A DNA stretch of 59,982 nucleotides. It comes from Chamaesiphon sp. GL140_3_metabinner_129_sub. GTDB lineage: Bacteria > Cyanobacteriota > Cyanobacteriia > Cyanobacteriales > Chamaesiphonaceae. Below, one piece after another: positions 37,280 to 45,620 of the stretch (positions are counted from its first letter, which is position 1; each line of letters opens with the position of its first letter). The position numbers and the translations under genes were made by a program. The notes beneath the pieces were generated by a model. That model was given only the letters and a program-made list of their open reading frames with translations. It did not search any database and had not been told where the DNA came from. Where the stretch lies: positions 1-59,982 of the forward strand of contig JANYIT010000398.1 in NCBI GenBank assembly GCA_025358725.1, written 5' to 3'.

Positions 37280-38614
37280 TTAACTAACTTTAAACCGATC
37301 CTTCGCACTAGTAAAAGCTTCTGCCATCACGGCTTGAATTTGTTGCGGATCGGGTGTTTTACCACCCATTAGATCGCCAAAATAAACACAGGCACCTTCG
37401 CCCAATGCCACCGTATAAGCAGCCGCCCAGGAAGCAGAAATCACACTCCCAAACCCAGGGATAAATTTAATCAATTGTCGGGCGACTAATTGAGCGACAA
37501 AACCACCCGCGATCGCACTAACTACGCCGCCAGCTTGGGATGGCGTTAAGGTTTGCCCATATAATTTTCCTAATAGTCCAACCATCGAGACTTGAATGGC
37601 GGTGAGTACAGGCAAATCAGCAAAAGGCAACGGAATCGCCGCTACAGTTCCAGCCGCGATCGAGAAGGGTAAGATATAACGACGCGCAACATCACGATAA
37701 ATATTGCCAAGTTTGTCACCTGAAGCTCCACCGCTAGGCGAAGCACCAGCTTCAAGTAATTGAGACATCGCTCTAGCTTCAGCTTCTGGGAGCAGATCAG
37801 CGAGTGTTTCGCGCATTGTCTCTAAGCCATAAAATTCGGGCGTGTAGCCGTCATCTGCCAAAGTGAAGTCAATTAACACAGATCGATCGAACAGCCCTGC
37901 AAATGCCTGCTGGATCGCTGTGAAGGATCGATTCACCGACTCGATCCTAGTTGGCTGTTCTGGATGATCGGTTTGACTAGCTGGATAAACTTCATGCAGA
38001 CAAGTAACTGCTAATAAACAGGGAATTTGCGGGTATTTTTGACGTAATTCCTGGGCGATTTGCCGTAGCGTATCGATCGCAAAATCATTAATTTTGACGG
38101 TTAGAATGATAATTCGCGGACGACTGGTTTCAGCTTCGAGATCGCCGACTAGCTCCTGAATTAGGCTATTGGTATCTCGATCGATATCACCTAATCCGAC
38201 TGTATCTGTAAATATCAGCAACGGCAGTTCGATCGACGGATAATTATAACGGATGGTGGATTTGGTGTGAGGACGAAACCCCTGTCCGACAATTTCCGCT
38301 GATACCCCTGTCAATCCCCGGACAATCGAGCTTTTACCCGCTTGGGGTTTGCCGATCAACAAAGCTTCTGTGGTGGGTAATTGAGCGCGCACAGTGGCTA
38401 AAATCTCAGCTACCTGAGCTTCGTCAACACTAAACCATTTCCCAACTGTTTGCGCTGCTTTATCCACAGGCAAAATTTGCATCACTCGATCTGTAGCCGT
38501 GTTCCATCCTGCTGTCAACCGATCTGTCCAGGTATTTAGTCCTGACTTGGGTTCAGATTCATTTGTGGTTGGAACTGAAGGTGTCGTTGAAGAGGATTCT
38601 GGTGATTGTGGCAC
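37280..38614 (-). CDS. GTP-binding protein with DUF697 membrane domain
   Basis: A 444-residue protein. The G domain has G1 GKPQAGKSS at residues 88-96 and G3 DTVG near 137-140. The expected NKxD is replaced by a less clear VTCLHEVYP, which occurs in this subgroup. The C-terminal DUF697 domain has hydrophobic segments (SIAAGTVAAIPLPFADLPVL and GGVVSAIAGGFVAQLVAR), so the protein is probably membrane-bound. Relatives are annotated only as GTPases of unknown role. The start is a GTG at 38614. Confidence 0.85.
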   Translation of the reverse strand: MPQSPESSSTTPSVPTTNESEPKSGLNTWTDRLTAGWNTATDRVMQILPVDKAAQTVGKWFSVDEAQVAEILATVRAQLPTTEALLIGKPQAGKSSIVRGLTGVSAEIVGQGFRPHTKSTIRYNYPSIELPLLIFTDTVGLGDIDRDTNSLIQELVGDLEAETSRPRIIILTVKINDFAIDTLRQIAQELRQKYPQIPCLLAVTCLHEVYPASQTDHPEQPTRIESVNRSFTAIQQAFAGLFDRSVLIDFTLADDGYTPEFYGLETMRETLADLLPEAEARAMSQLLEAGASPSGGASGDKLGNIYRDVARRYILPFSIAAGTVAAIPLPFADLPVLTAIQVSMVGLLGKLYGQTLTPSQAGGVVSAIAGGFVAQLVARQLIKFIPGFGSVISASWAAAYTVALGEGACVYFGDLMGGKTPDPQQIQAVMAEAFTSAKDRFKVS

Positions 38615-38763
38615 GATCTTTAGGAGAATGACGGCACTGAATTACTATCTCAATTATCCGCCACTCGATCGATCCAGAGGGTGTGTTATTACGGTGGTAT
38701 TTACCGTCGATCTCTTTTTATTTCATCTCCCCGAACATTCACTTATTTGTTGGACTAGTTTTT

Positions 38764-38790
38764 AAAAAAGGGTACCCCCTGAAGGTACCC
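38764..38790 (-). terminator. Rho-independent terminator of the DegT gene
   Basis: On the minus strand GGGTACC, a 7-nt loop (TTCAGGG) and GGTACCC are followed by TTTTTT. It begins 26 nt after the DegT aminotransferase stop at 38816. Stem and T run are both complete. Confidence 0.85.
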
Positions 38791-38815
38791 AAACATCTCC
38801 GCTCCTAGCAATATT

Positions 38816-39943
38816 TCAAGCAGCACACTTGAGAATCGCTTGAATCACACAATCCAAGTCCTCATCAGAGAGATTGGAGCCAGAAGGCAAACAGAGTCCT
38901 CGATCGAATAAATCTTCGGCAACCTCACCTCCAAAGCATTCAGAATCTTGGAAGATCGGTTGGAGGTGGAGTGGCTTCCAGACTGGGCGGGATTCAATCT
39001 GTTGTTCAGCCAGTGCTAATCTAACCTGCTCTCGATCTGCCCCAAAAGCGATCGGATCGATCGTCAGACAAGTCAACCAACGGGTAGCACTACCCCAAGG
39101 AGCTTCTGGCATAAACTCGATCCCAGGTAGATTGCCCAGCGCCTGCTCATAAACTTCACAATTGCGCCGTCTCGCAGCGACTCGATCTTTCAATACTAGT
39201 AATTGTCCCCGTCCAATTCCAGCGAGAACATTGCTGAGACGGTAGTTGTAACCGATTTCTGAATGTTGATAGTGAGGCGCAGGATCGCGGGCTTGAGTTG
39301 CCAAGAATTTAGTTTTGGAGGTGATACTGGCATCCTCTGAAACCAACATTCCACCACCAGAAGTTGTGATAATTTTATTCCCATTGAATGAGAAGATACC
39401 GATCGTCCCAAAGGTACCAGGCGATCGACCTTTATAAGTCGCACCTAGAGCTTCAGCCGCATCTTCAATCATCGGCACTCCATACTGTTGGCAAGTTTTG
39501 AGAATCGGATCGATATCGGCACTTTGTCCGTATAGATGCACAAGAATTACCGCCTTGGGTAATTTTCCTGCTTGTGCTCTTTGCTCCAATGCCGCTTGCA
39601 GCAAATCAGGATCCATGTTCCAAGACAATCGATCGCTATCAATGAAGACAGGCTTGGCACCTAGATAAGCAATGGGATTGGCACTAGCTGAAAAAGTTAG
39701 AGTAGAACAAAATACCTCATCGCCAACACCCACACCAACCAGTTTTAACGCCAAATGCAAAGCCGCTGTACCAGAACTGACAGCCGCCGCATGGCTAGAA
39801 CCAATTACTTGGCAGAATTCTTCCTCAAAGGCATTAACATGAGGGCCAATTGGCGCGATCCAATTAGTTTCAAAGGCTTCTGTTACGAATTGTTGTTCGC
39901 GATCTCCCATGTGTGGAGTTGAAAGCAAAATAGGTTTTGTCAT
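38816..39943 (-). CDS. DegT/DnrJ/EryC1/StrS aminotransferase
   Basis: A PLP-dependent sugar aminotransferase of 375 residues from the ATG at 39943; a TTG 39 nt upstream is less likely. Catalytic Lys190 lies in SFNGNKIITTSGGG, where Asn precedes the Lys. The cofactor-binding EDAAEALGATYKG near residue 160 and SSGTAALHLAL near residue 57 are also visible. Such enzymes make amino sugars for surface polysaccharides. It is outside the polysaccharide locus but may supply a donor for it. It ends at a strong terminator. Confidence 0.93.
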   Translation of the reverse strand: MTKPILLSTPHMGDREQQFVTEAFETNWIAPIGPHVNAFEEEFCQVIGSSHAAAVSSGTAALHLALKLVGVGVGDEVFCSTLTFSASANPIAYLGAKPVFIDSDRLSWNMDPDLLQAALEQRAQAGKLPKAVILVHLYGQSADIDPILKTCQQYGVPMIEDAAEALGATYKGRSPGTFGTIGIFSFNGNKIITTSGGGMLVSEDASITSKTKFLATQARDPAPHYQHSEIGYNYRLSNVLAGIGRGQLLVLKDRVAARRRNCEVYEQALGNLPGIEFMPEAPWGSATRWLTCLTIDPIAFGADREQVRLALAEQQIESRPVWKPLHLQPIFQDSECFGGEVAEDLFDRGLCLPSGSNLSDEDLDCVIQAILKCAA

Positions 39944-40045
39944 TGCCGGAGATTTGGGTTGCACAGCTATAATTATACCCAAATTGATTTCAATACTTAG
40001 CTAATCCCAAATCTTAAAATTTTGGCTGCAAATCTACACTCTGGC

Positions 40046-40077
40046 AAAAAAATAGACACCCCAGTTTTGAGGATGTC
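40046..40077 (-). terminator. Terminator of psbK
   Basis: On the minus strand GACATCC, a loop and GGGTGTC form a 7-bp stem with one G-T pair, followed by TATTTTTTTG. It lies 80 nt after the psbK stop. Confidence 0.75.
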
Positions 40078-40157
40078 TCAGGTCGTAAAATTGTAGTTTG
40101 GCGTTGGCTGCCAACCTGCGCTCAGTGTCAAATCCACTAGGCAAGGAATTGTTAAAT

Positions 40158-40295
40158 TTAGCGAAAACCAACAGCAGCTTGCCAAACAAAGGCTAAAGCC
40201 AGGAATAATACAGGAATGATTGGCAGAACATCTACTAATGGATCGAAGATGGCATATGCTTCTGGCAATTTAGCAATCAGGAGTGCTGCGTCCAT
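40158..40295 (-). CDS. psbK: Photosystem II reaction centre protein K
   Basis: A 45-residue subunit of photosystem II that lies at the edge of the core near CP43. The frame on the minus strand reads [20 protein letters not shown] and then [20 protein letters not shown], ending [22 protein letters not shown] is the hallmark of mature PsbK, which normally follows a short presequence (MDAALLIA here). It has one transmembrane helix. A Shine-Dalgarno AAGGAT lies 9 nt before the ATG. It is followed by its own terminator, so it is probably monocistronic. Confidence 0.95.
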   Translation of the reverse strand: MDAALLIAKLPEAYAIFDPLVDVLPIIPVLFLALAFVWQAAVGFR

Positions 40296-40502
40296 ATTTT
40301 ATTAATCCTTGTTTTCAACACGGTTATTATAGTTGACAGATATTCTACCATGTCTGGGGGATCGGTGATAGAGCGAACAATGCTGGCTCTATAGATTTCT
40401 CTCTAGACGGCGATCGACTAGCCACAGGAAATATTAGTAATGTCGATCGAAATATATTAAATTTTGACTCAATTATCGATTAATATTATTGACAAAATCA
40501 AA

Positions 40503-40832
40503 TTATTTGTTAGCATATTCCAGCTTACTAGCAGCTACTGGGATCGAGAAAGGGGGCGGTTCATCTCCACCCAGTACGATCAATTGCTGGCAAGGGATCT
40601 TATCTGACAAAATAGAACTTGCCATCATGCCAGTATGAATTTCTAAATAGCCATAGCTAGGGGCTTCAAATATTAGTCGTTGTCCAGGAAAAACAACTCG
40701 TTCAAAGTACCAATTGTGAACATTGGTAATTCTGGCAACTTGGATCTGGCTGGTACTATTGACATAGCAGCAACAAATCTCACGATCGCTACTGTCCTGC
40801 GGTAATGGATCGAGAATGTGAGGCATAATCAT
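40503..40832 (-). CDS. DUF1830 domain-containing protein
   Basis: A 109-residue protein of a family restricted mainly to cyanobacteria; its function is unknown. The conserved core is ICCCYVNSTSQIQVARITN followed by WYFERVVFPGQRLIFEAP and LEIHTG. An alternative ATG lies at 40826, giving MPHILDPL. There is no signal peptide. It lies between psbK and the radical SAM gene. Confidence 0.85.
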   Translation of the reverse strand: MIMPHILDPLPQDSSDREICCCYVNSTSQIQVARITNVHNWYFERVVFPGQRLIFEAPSYGYLEIHTGMMASSILSDKIPCQQLIVLGGDEPPPFSIPVAASKLEYANK

Positions 40833-41148
40833 CTATTTCACCTGGTGCCTGGAAAAAGATTAGCAACATTAAGGTATCACTCTTATTTAGGGCAAAGCTG
40901 TAAACTATACTACTTTTTGCTCTTGCTGGGGATCTCCGGCAAATTCCAGCAAATGCCGATCTCATCTCAATCTGAAGCTACCTTTCCACGCAAATTTTGT
41001 GTAAAGTTATATTAAAGGTATTCATAATTTTTTGATAGTAGGTTGTGGCTGAGCTATTCGGTAAATTACAGATCGATCTCCTCAATCGGCTGCCACAAAT
41101 TGTAGAACCACTATATATATTTAGCTAATAATTTAGGGATCTAATTTC
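40833..41148. other. Divergent intergenic region before the radical SAM gene
   Basis: About 320 bp between the DUF1830 gene and the CCCCTAT repeat. It contains no supported gene; a 65-residue plus-strand frame that overlaps the DUF1830 start shows no recognisable feature. Promoters for both flanking genes should lie here, but none is obvious. Confidence 0.5.
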
Positions 41149-41149
41149 T

Positions 41150-41195
41150 CCCTATCCCCTATCCCCTATCCCCTATCCCCTATCCCCTATCCCCT
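41150..41195. repeat. CCCCTAT heptamer tandem array, about 6.5 copies
   Basis: CCCTAT followed by five perfect CCCCTAT units and a final CCCCTA occupies the 46 bases before ATTTATG. It ends 5 nt from the ATG of the radical SAM gene and so fills the ribosome-binding position. It is of the STRR type (short tandemly repeated repetitive sequences) described in cyanobacteria. Confidence 0.9.
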
Positions 41196-41200
41196 AATTT

Positions 41201-42760
41201 ATGACCACCCGAATCCTCTATTGCCGCCTCCCCTGCAATCCGATTTTCCCGATCGGGGTTGTATACTTATCAGACCATGTTCACAAGCAGTTTCCTGATG
41301 TCGAGCAACTGATCTTCGATCTGGGAGCAGTACCACCACTAGATTATGGTACTGCGCTAGATAACGCGATCGATCAGTTTCAGCCAGATTTATTAGTCTA
41401 CTCTTGGCGAGATATCCAAATCTATGCACCTGTCGGTGGACGGGGTGGGAATCCGCTCCAGAACTCGTTCGAGGTTTTCTACGATCGCAACCCTTTCAAG
41501 AAGCTACGGGGTGCGTTAGGCGGAGCAAGAATGCTAACTAGTCACTATACAGAGTTGTGGCGGAATATGTCGCTAATTAAGCGTGGACTAAAACGCGCTC
41601 AAAAATATCATCCTGCGGCTAAATTAGTCGTTGGGGGCGGTGCAGTGAGCGTATTTTATGAGCAGCTAGCCAAGAGTTTACCAAATGGGGCGATCGTCTC
41701 GATCGGCGAAGGGGAAGCTTTATTAGAAAAGATTATTAGATCCGAAGATCTTACTAATGAGCGGTGCTATGTCGTCGGCGAAGCCCCGCGCAAAGGATTG
41801 GTACATGAACCGCCAGTATCGATCGACAAGACGGCGTGTAATTATGATTATATCGAGACAATTTGGCCAGAATTTAGCTACTACTTACAGGATCGCGATT
41901 TCTATGTAGGTGTACAGACAAAACGCGGTTGTCCTCACAATTGTTGCTACTGTGTTTATACCGTAATTGAAGGTAAACAAGTGCGGATCAATCCGGCTGA
42001 TGAAGTTGTAGCTGAAATGCGCCAACTTTACGATCGAGGGATTCGGAATTTCTGGTTTACAGATGCTCAGTTTATCCCAGCACGGAAGTACATGGATGAC
42101 GCGATCGAGTTATTACAAAAAATCATCGCTAGTGGGATGGAAGATATTAAATGGGCAGCCTATATTCGGGCTGACAATCTCACTCCCGAACTCTGCGATT
42201 TGATGGTCAAAACAGGGATGAATTATTTGGAGATTGGCATTACCAGCGGTTCGCAAGAACTAGTTCGCAAAATGCGGATGGGGTATAATCTCCGCACAGT
42301 TTTACAAAACTGTCGCGATCTCAAAGCGGCTGGATTTGATGACATGGTATCGATTAATTACTCATTTAATGTAATTGACGAACGCTTTGAAACCATTCGC
42401 CAAACGATCGCCTATCATCGCGAAATGGAAAAGATATTTGGTGCCGATAAAGTAGAGCCAGCAATCTTTTTTATTGGGTTACAACCGCATACTCATTTAG
42501 AGGAATATGCGTTTAAAAATAATGTGATTAAGCCAGGATATAACCCAATGAGTCATATGCCTTGGGTTGCCAAAAAATTACTCTGGAATCCTGAACCATT
42601 AGGCTCATTTTTTGGGGAAGTTTGTCTTCAAGCATTCCGCGAAAATCCTAATGATTTTGGACGGGAAGTGATGAATATTCTGGAAGCACGGCTTGGTAAA
42701 TCGGAATTGGAAGAAGCACTCACGGCTCCAGTAGAGGTAAAGCAGTTGGTGAAAGTTTAG
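41201..42760 (+). CDS. Radical SAM protein, possibly linked to photosystem II light acclimation
   Basis: A 519-residue protein. The N-terminal third resembles the cobalamin-binding-like half of B12 radical SAM enzymes, though no DxHxxG motif is evident. The radical SAM core has its 4Fe-4S cysteines at 244, 248 and 251 in KRGCPHNCCYC. FTDAQFIPARKYMDDAIELL and GITSGSQELVRKMRMGY follow in the TIM barrel. The opening LYCRLPCNPIFPIGVVYLSD is typical of a cyanobacterial group that I recall as annotated as photosystem II high light acclimation radical SAM proteins. That name is remembered, not tested. There is no Shine-Dalgarno; the 5' UTR is the CCCCTAT repeat. Confidence 0.75.
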   Translation: MTTRILYCRLPCNPIFPIGVVYLSDHVHKQFPDVEQLIFDLGAVPPLDYGTALDNAIDQFQPDLLVYSWRDIQIYAPVGGRGGNPLQNSFEVFYDRNPFKKLRGALGGARMLTSHYTELWRNMSLIKRGLKRAQKYHPAAKLVVGGGAVSVFYEQLAKSLPNGAIVSIGEGEALLEKIIRSEDLTNERCYVVGEAPRKGLVHEPPVSIDKTACNYDYIETIWPEFSYYLQDRDFYVGVQTKRGCPHNCCYCVYTVIEGKQVRINPADEVVAEMRQLYDRGIRNFWFTDAQFIPARKYMDDAIELLQKIIASGMEDIKWAAYIRADNLTPELCDLMVKTGMNYLEIGITSGSQELVRKMRMGYNLRTVLQNCRDLKAAGFDDMVSINYSFNVIDERFETIRQTIAYHREMEKIFGADKVEPAIFFIGLQPHTHLEEYAFKNNVIKPGYNPMSHMPWVAKKLLWNPEPLGSFFGEVCLQAFRENPNDFGREVMNILEARLGKSELEEALTAPVEVKQLVKV

Positions 42761-42810
42761 TTAAGAGGATGTTTTAAAAGGATAAGATAGCACTCATAAA
42801 TTCTAGAAGA

Positions 42811-42840
42811 TCCCCCCTAGCCCCCCTAAAAAAGGGGGGG
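42811..42840. repeat. C/G-run hairpin repeat
   Basis: TCCCCCCTAGCCCCCCTAAA followed by AAAGGGGGGG can fold with a stem of at least six C-G pairs. Similar C-run/G-run elements are scattered through cyanobacterial intergenic DNA. It lies after the radical SAM gene and just before the SDR remnant, and may mark the site where that gene was cut. Confidence 0.6.
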
Positions 42841-42856
42841 AACCGGATTCTGAGTC

Positions 42857-43138
42857 CCCCTTCTTGGTGCGCTGTCTTCAAAAGGTGCATTGCAACAACT
42901 CACGCTTAGTTTATCCACTCATTTAATTCCTCTAGGAATTACCGTGAATACTGTCAATCCTGGAGCGACAGATACAGGCTGGGCAAATGCCGAACTTTAC
43001 AAACTAATTCCTGCCGCCAATCCCCAAGGAAGATGGGGCAAGCCCGAAGATGCAGCCAGATTAATTGGTTGGTTGGCAACAGATGATGCCGAATGGATTA
43101 CCGGAAAAACAATCAACTCTAATGGTGGTGGATACTGA
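42857..43138 (+). pseudogene. C-terminal remnant of a short-chain dehydrogenase (SDR)
   Basis: The frame reads LGALSSKGALQQLTLSLSTH, then LIPLGITVNTVNPGATDTGW and GRWGKPEDAARLIGWLATDD, ending WITGKTINSNGGGY. This is the C-terminal third of a classical SDR: the active-site helix with its Lys, the VNPG...T loop and the WITG...NGG end. The nucleotide-binding N-terminus, the catalytic Ser and the Tyr (position occupied by Leu) are absent and there is no ATG. It is a gene fragment, unlikely to be functional. Confidence 0.8.
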
Positions 43139-43203
43139 AAATTAGCTGAAATAGGGGGTAAAATTGGATAGAGTATGATGTCTAGATTTTTTAAGATTCA
43201 TTT

Positions 43204-44742
43204 ATGACTGTGAGTGCTAATACCAACACTAATGTGCCTCTGGGCGATAGAACTACTTTTGATGCCATAATCATCGGTTCGGGGATTGGCGGACTGGTGA
43301 CGGCGACTCAGTTGGCGGCTAAGGGTGCAAAGGTATTGGTGTTAGAGCGGTATCTGATTCCTGGGGGAAGTTCGGGATATTTTGATCGAGAGGGGTATCG
43401 ATTTGATGTCGGTGCTTCGATGATTTTTGGGTTTGGAAAGCAGGGTACGACTAATTTATTGACTCGTGCATTAGCGGCGGTAGGGGAAAGTATCGAGACG
43501 ATTCCCGATCCGGTACAAGTACAGTATCATTTACCTGATGAGTTAGATATTAAGGTACATCAAGATTACGAGCAGTTTTTACAGGGATTGTTTGTTAAGT
43601 TCCCAAATGAAGTAAAGGGAATTAGACAGTTTTATGATGAGTGTTGGCAGGTATTTAACTGTTTGAATCAGATGGATTTATTATCGCTGGAAGAGTTGCG
43701 ATATTTAACTCGTGTTTTCTTTCAACATCCTGGTGCTTGTCTGGGTTTAGTTAAGTATTTACCATTGAATGTGGGAGATATTGCTCGGAAGTATATTAAA
43801 GATCCTGCTGTCCTAAAATTTATCGATATTGAGTGTTATATTTGGTCAGTGGTACCTGCGGAAATGACCCCGATGATTAATGCGGGGATGGTATTTTCTG
43901 ACAGACATTATGGCGGAATTAATTATCCCAAAGGCGGTGTCGGACAAATAGCCCAGAAGTTAGTATCGGGATTACTTAAATTTGGCGGTGAAATTCACTA
44001 TAAATCACGGGTAACGAAAATTATTACCGAGCAGGGTAAGGCTGTCGGTGTAAAATTAGCAAATGGGAAGACTTTTTATGCTAAAAAAGTTGTTTCTAAT
44101 GCAACCCGCTGGGATACTTTCGAGCAACTATTACCAGCCGAGGAAATGCCGAAGAAAGAGCAGAAATGGCAGGAGCGTTATCAGAAATCTCCAGCTTTTT
44201 TGAGTCTACATTTAGGTGTCGATGCATCAGCCTTACCTGTGGGTACTGAGTGCCATCATGTATTGCTAGAAGATTGGACACAAATGGAGAAGCCAGAGGG
44301 GACAATATTTGTATCCATTCCCACTTTACTAGATCCGAGTTTGGCACCGGAAGGACATCATATCGTTCATGCTTTTACACCTAGTTGGATGAGTGATTGG
44401 GAAGGTTTAAGTCCGAGTGAATATGAATCTAAAAAAGAGGAACGTGCGGGAGTAATGCTCGATCGATTGGAGCGAATTTTCCCTGGCTTAAATGCTGGTT
44501 TAGATTTTATGGAAGTTGGTACTCCCCGCACGCACAGACGCTTTCTAGGGCGTGCTGATGGTAGCTATGGGCCAATTCCACGTCGCAAGTTACCCGGATT
44601 ATTAAATATGCCTTTTAATCGCACGGCGGTACCTGAATTATATTGTGTGGGCGATAGTACTTTTCCAGGACAAGGTTTAAATGCGGTAGCGTTTTCTGGG
44701 TTTGCTTGCGCTCACAGAATTGCAGCGGATTTAGGTATCTAA
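43204..44742 (+). CDS. crtH: Carotenoid isomerase (prolycopene isomerase type)
   Basis: CrtH (CRTISO) converts cis-lycopene intermediates to all-trans-lycopene on the way to beta-carotene. The 512-residue protein has an N-terminal FAD fold with [18 protein letters not shown] (GxGxxG near residue 25) and [39 protein letters not shown] lies in the middle, and the end [20 protein letters not shown] is the conserved C-terminal FAD motif. These distinguish CrtH from CrtI. It is convergent with the next gene by 20 bp. Confidence 0.92.
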   Translation: MTVSANTNTNVPLGDRTTFDAIIIGSGIGGLVTATQLAAKGAKVLVLERYLIPGGSSGYFDREGYRFDVGASMIFGFGKQGTTNLLTRALAAVGESIETIPDPVQVQYHLPDELDIKVHQDYEQFLQGLFVKFPNEVKGIRQFYDECWQVFNCLNQMDLLSLEELRYLTRVFFQHPGACLGLVKYLPLNVGDIARKYIKDPAVLKFIDIECYIWSVVPAEMTPMINAGMVFSDRHYGGINYPKGGVGQIAQKLVSGLLKFGGEIHYKSRVTKIITEQGKAVGVKLANGKTFYAKKVVSNATRWDTFEQLLPAEEMPKKEQKWQERYQKSPAFLSLHLGVDASALPVGTECHHVLLEDWTQMEKPEGTIFVSIPTLLDPSLAPEGHHIVHAFTPSWMSDWEGLSPSEYESKKEERAGVMLDRLERIFPGLNAGLDFMEVGTPRTHRRFLGRADGSYGPIPRRKLPGLLNMPFNRTAVPELYCVGDSTFPGQGLNAVAFSGFACAHRIAADLGI

Positions 44743-44762
44743 ACAGCTAGGTTCTATCCCCT

Positions 44763-45359
44763 TTAGATGTCTGACAATTCTGTACCTCGATCGGGTAACA
44801 TTAATTCAGCCAGATGGGGTTGGTGATTAGTCGCAATCACAAATGGTAAATGTGCCCCAATTAATCCCTGTTTGATTCGATCTTCTGTCTGCTCAAATAA
44901 TACAAATAAGGGATAAAGATGTTCGGCACTTTCACTGAGAATATGACGATAATATTGCGGCATGATCCATTCATAATCATGGTCGAGTAATACTTGCGTC
45001 TGTCGCCACCGAGCGAGTAAATCCGAGAGATCTTCTTCAGGGCGATGGATAAAGATCAAAATCTCACCACCCATCTTGATTTTCCACTCTGGATCGCACA
45101 TTAGATAAGCGAGATCGCAGGGTAATAAGATGGTTTTGGCGGTAGCTGTAATTGGTGAAAATTGATTTACTTGTTGTCCCAATACTGCTTTACGGAGTTT
45201 AACAACAGGCAAAGGCATCGTAATTAAACTTTCTTCCGATCGTCTAATGCTCGGAATCATTTCTAGATATGGACGATACTGTTTGAGCAATTCTACTGCT
45301 TCGGTATGATTGCTATATTGAGCTAAAAGTTGTTCGTAATCTGATGGCTTAATAGACAT
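44763..45359 (-). CDS. Conserved unknown, 198 residues
   Basis: I do not recognise the family. The product is soluble, with helices at the start (YEQLLAQYSNHTEAVELLKQ) and a mixed alpha/beta body including LLPCDLAYLMCDPEWKIKMG and YEWIMPQYYRHIL. No catalytic motif is visible. The 5' UTR holds TTGAAAG heptamers (CAACTTT on the sense strand). It lies between crtH and a small palindromic element, on the same strand as the pilus genes but not obviously part of them. Confidence 0.65.
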   Translation of the reverse strand: MSIKPSDYEQLLAQYSNHTEAVELLKQYRPYLEMIPSIRRSEESLITMPLPVVKLRKAVLGQQVNQFSPITATAKTILLPCDLAYLMCDPEWKIKMGGEILIFIHRPEEDLSDLLARWRQTQVLLDHDYEWIMPQYYRHILSESAEHLYPLFVLFEQTEDRIKQGLIGAHLPFVIATNHQPHLAELMLPDRGTELSDI

Positions 45360-45368
45360 GTTGAATTA

Positions 45369-45400
45369 GTTGAAAATTGAAAGTTGAAAGTTGAAAGTTA
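45369..45400. repeat. TTGAAAG heptamer array, about 4.5 units
   Basis: TTGAAAA TTGAAAG TTGAAAG TTGAAAG on the plus strand, starting 10 nt before the ATG of the minus-strand unknown at 45359. It is inverted relative to 45594-45620, and the pair flanks a MITE-like element. Confidence 0.85.
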
Positions 45401-45427
45401 ATTTTTTATATCGACTAATCTTTAATG

Positions 45428-45529
45428 TATAGCGATCCTAACTGAGAAGCTTAAACCCTACAGGGCGGGCATGAAGCACCGCCCCTACAGGTTAACGTTA
45501 CTGCGAGGAACTCAAATAGGATTGCTATA
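45428..45529. mobile_element. MITE-like palindromic element, 102 bp
   Basis: The ends TATAGCGATCCTAACTGAG and CTCAAATAGGATTGCTATA are imperfect 19-bp inverted repeats (15 of 19 match). Flanking TA pairs fit a TA target duplication, as in IS630-type elements. The inside carries a second stem, CCTACAGGGCGGGCATGAAG facing CACCGCCCCTACAGG. There is no coding capacity. It lies between two inverted TTGAAAG arrays downstream of pilC. Confidence 0.6.
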
Positions 45530-45593
45530 TAGCAATTGCCATGTTAGTCCTATCGGGATTTAATTCCCCACTATCAAACCATCACTTTCAACT

Positions 45594-45620
45594 TTCCACT
45601 TTTAACTTTTAACTTTTAAC
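45594..45620. repeat. CTTTCAA/CTTTTAA heptamer array at the pilC 3' end
   Basis: On the pilC sense strand it reads TTAAAAG TTAAAAG TTAAAAG TGGAAAG TTGAAAG, and the TAA stop of pilC (45616-45618) is its first part. It is the inverted partner of 45369-45400. Confidence 0.8.

Noticed and set aside
40818-41015. 65-residue plus-strand frame upstream of the radical SAM gene
   Set aside because: It overlaps the DUF1830 start on the opposite strand and shows no conserved feature or ribosome site.
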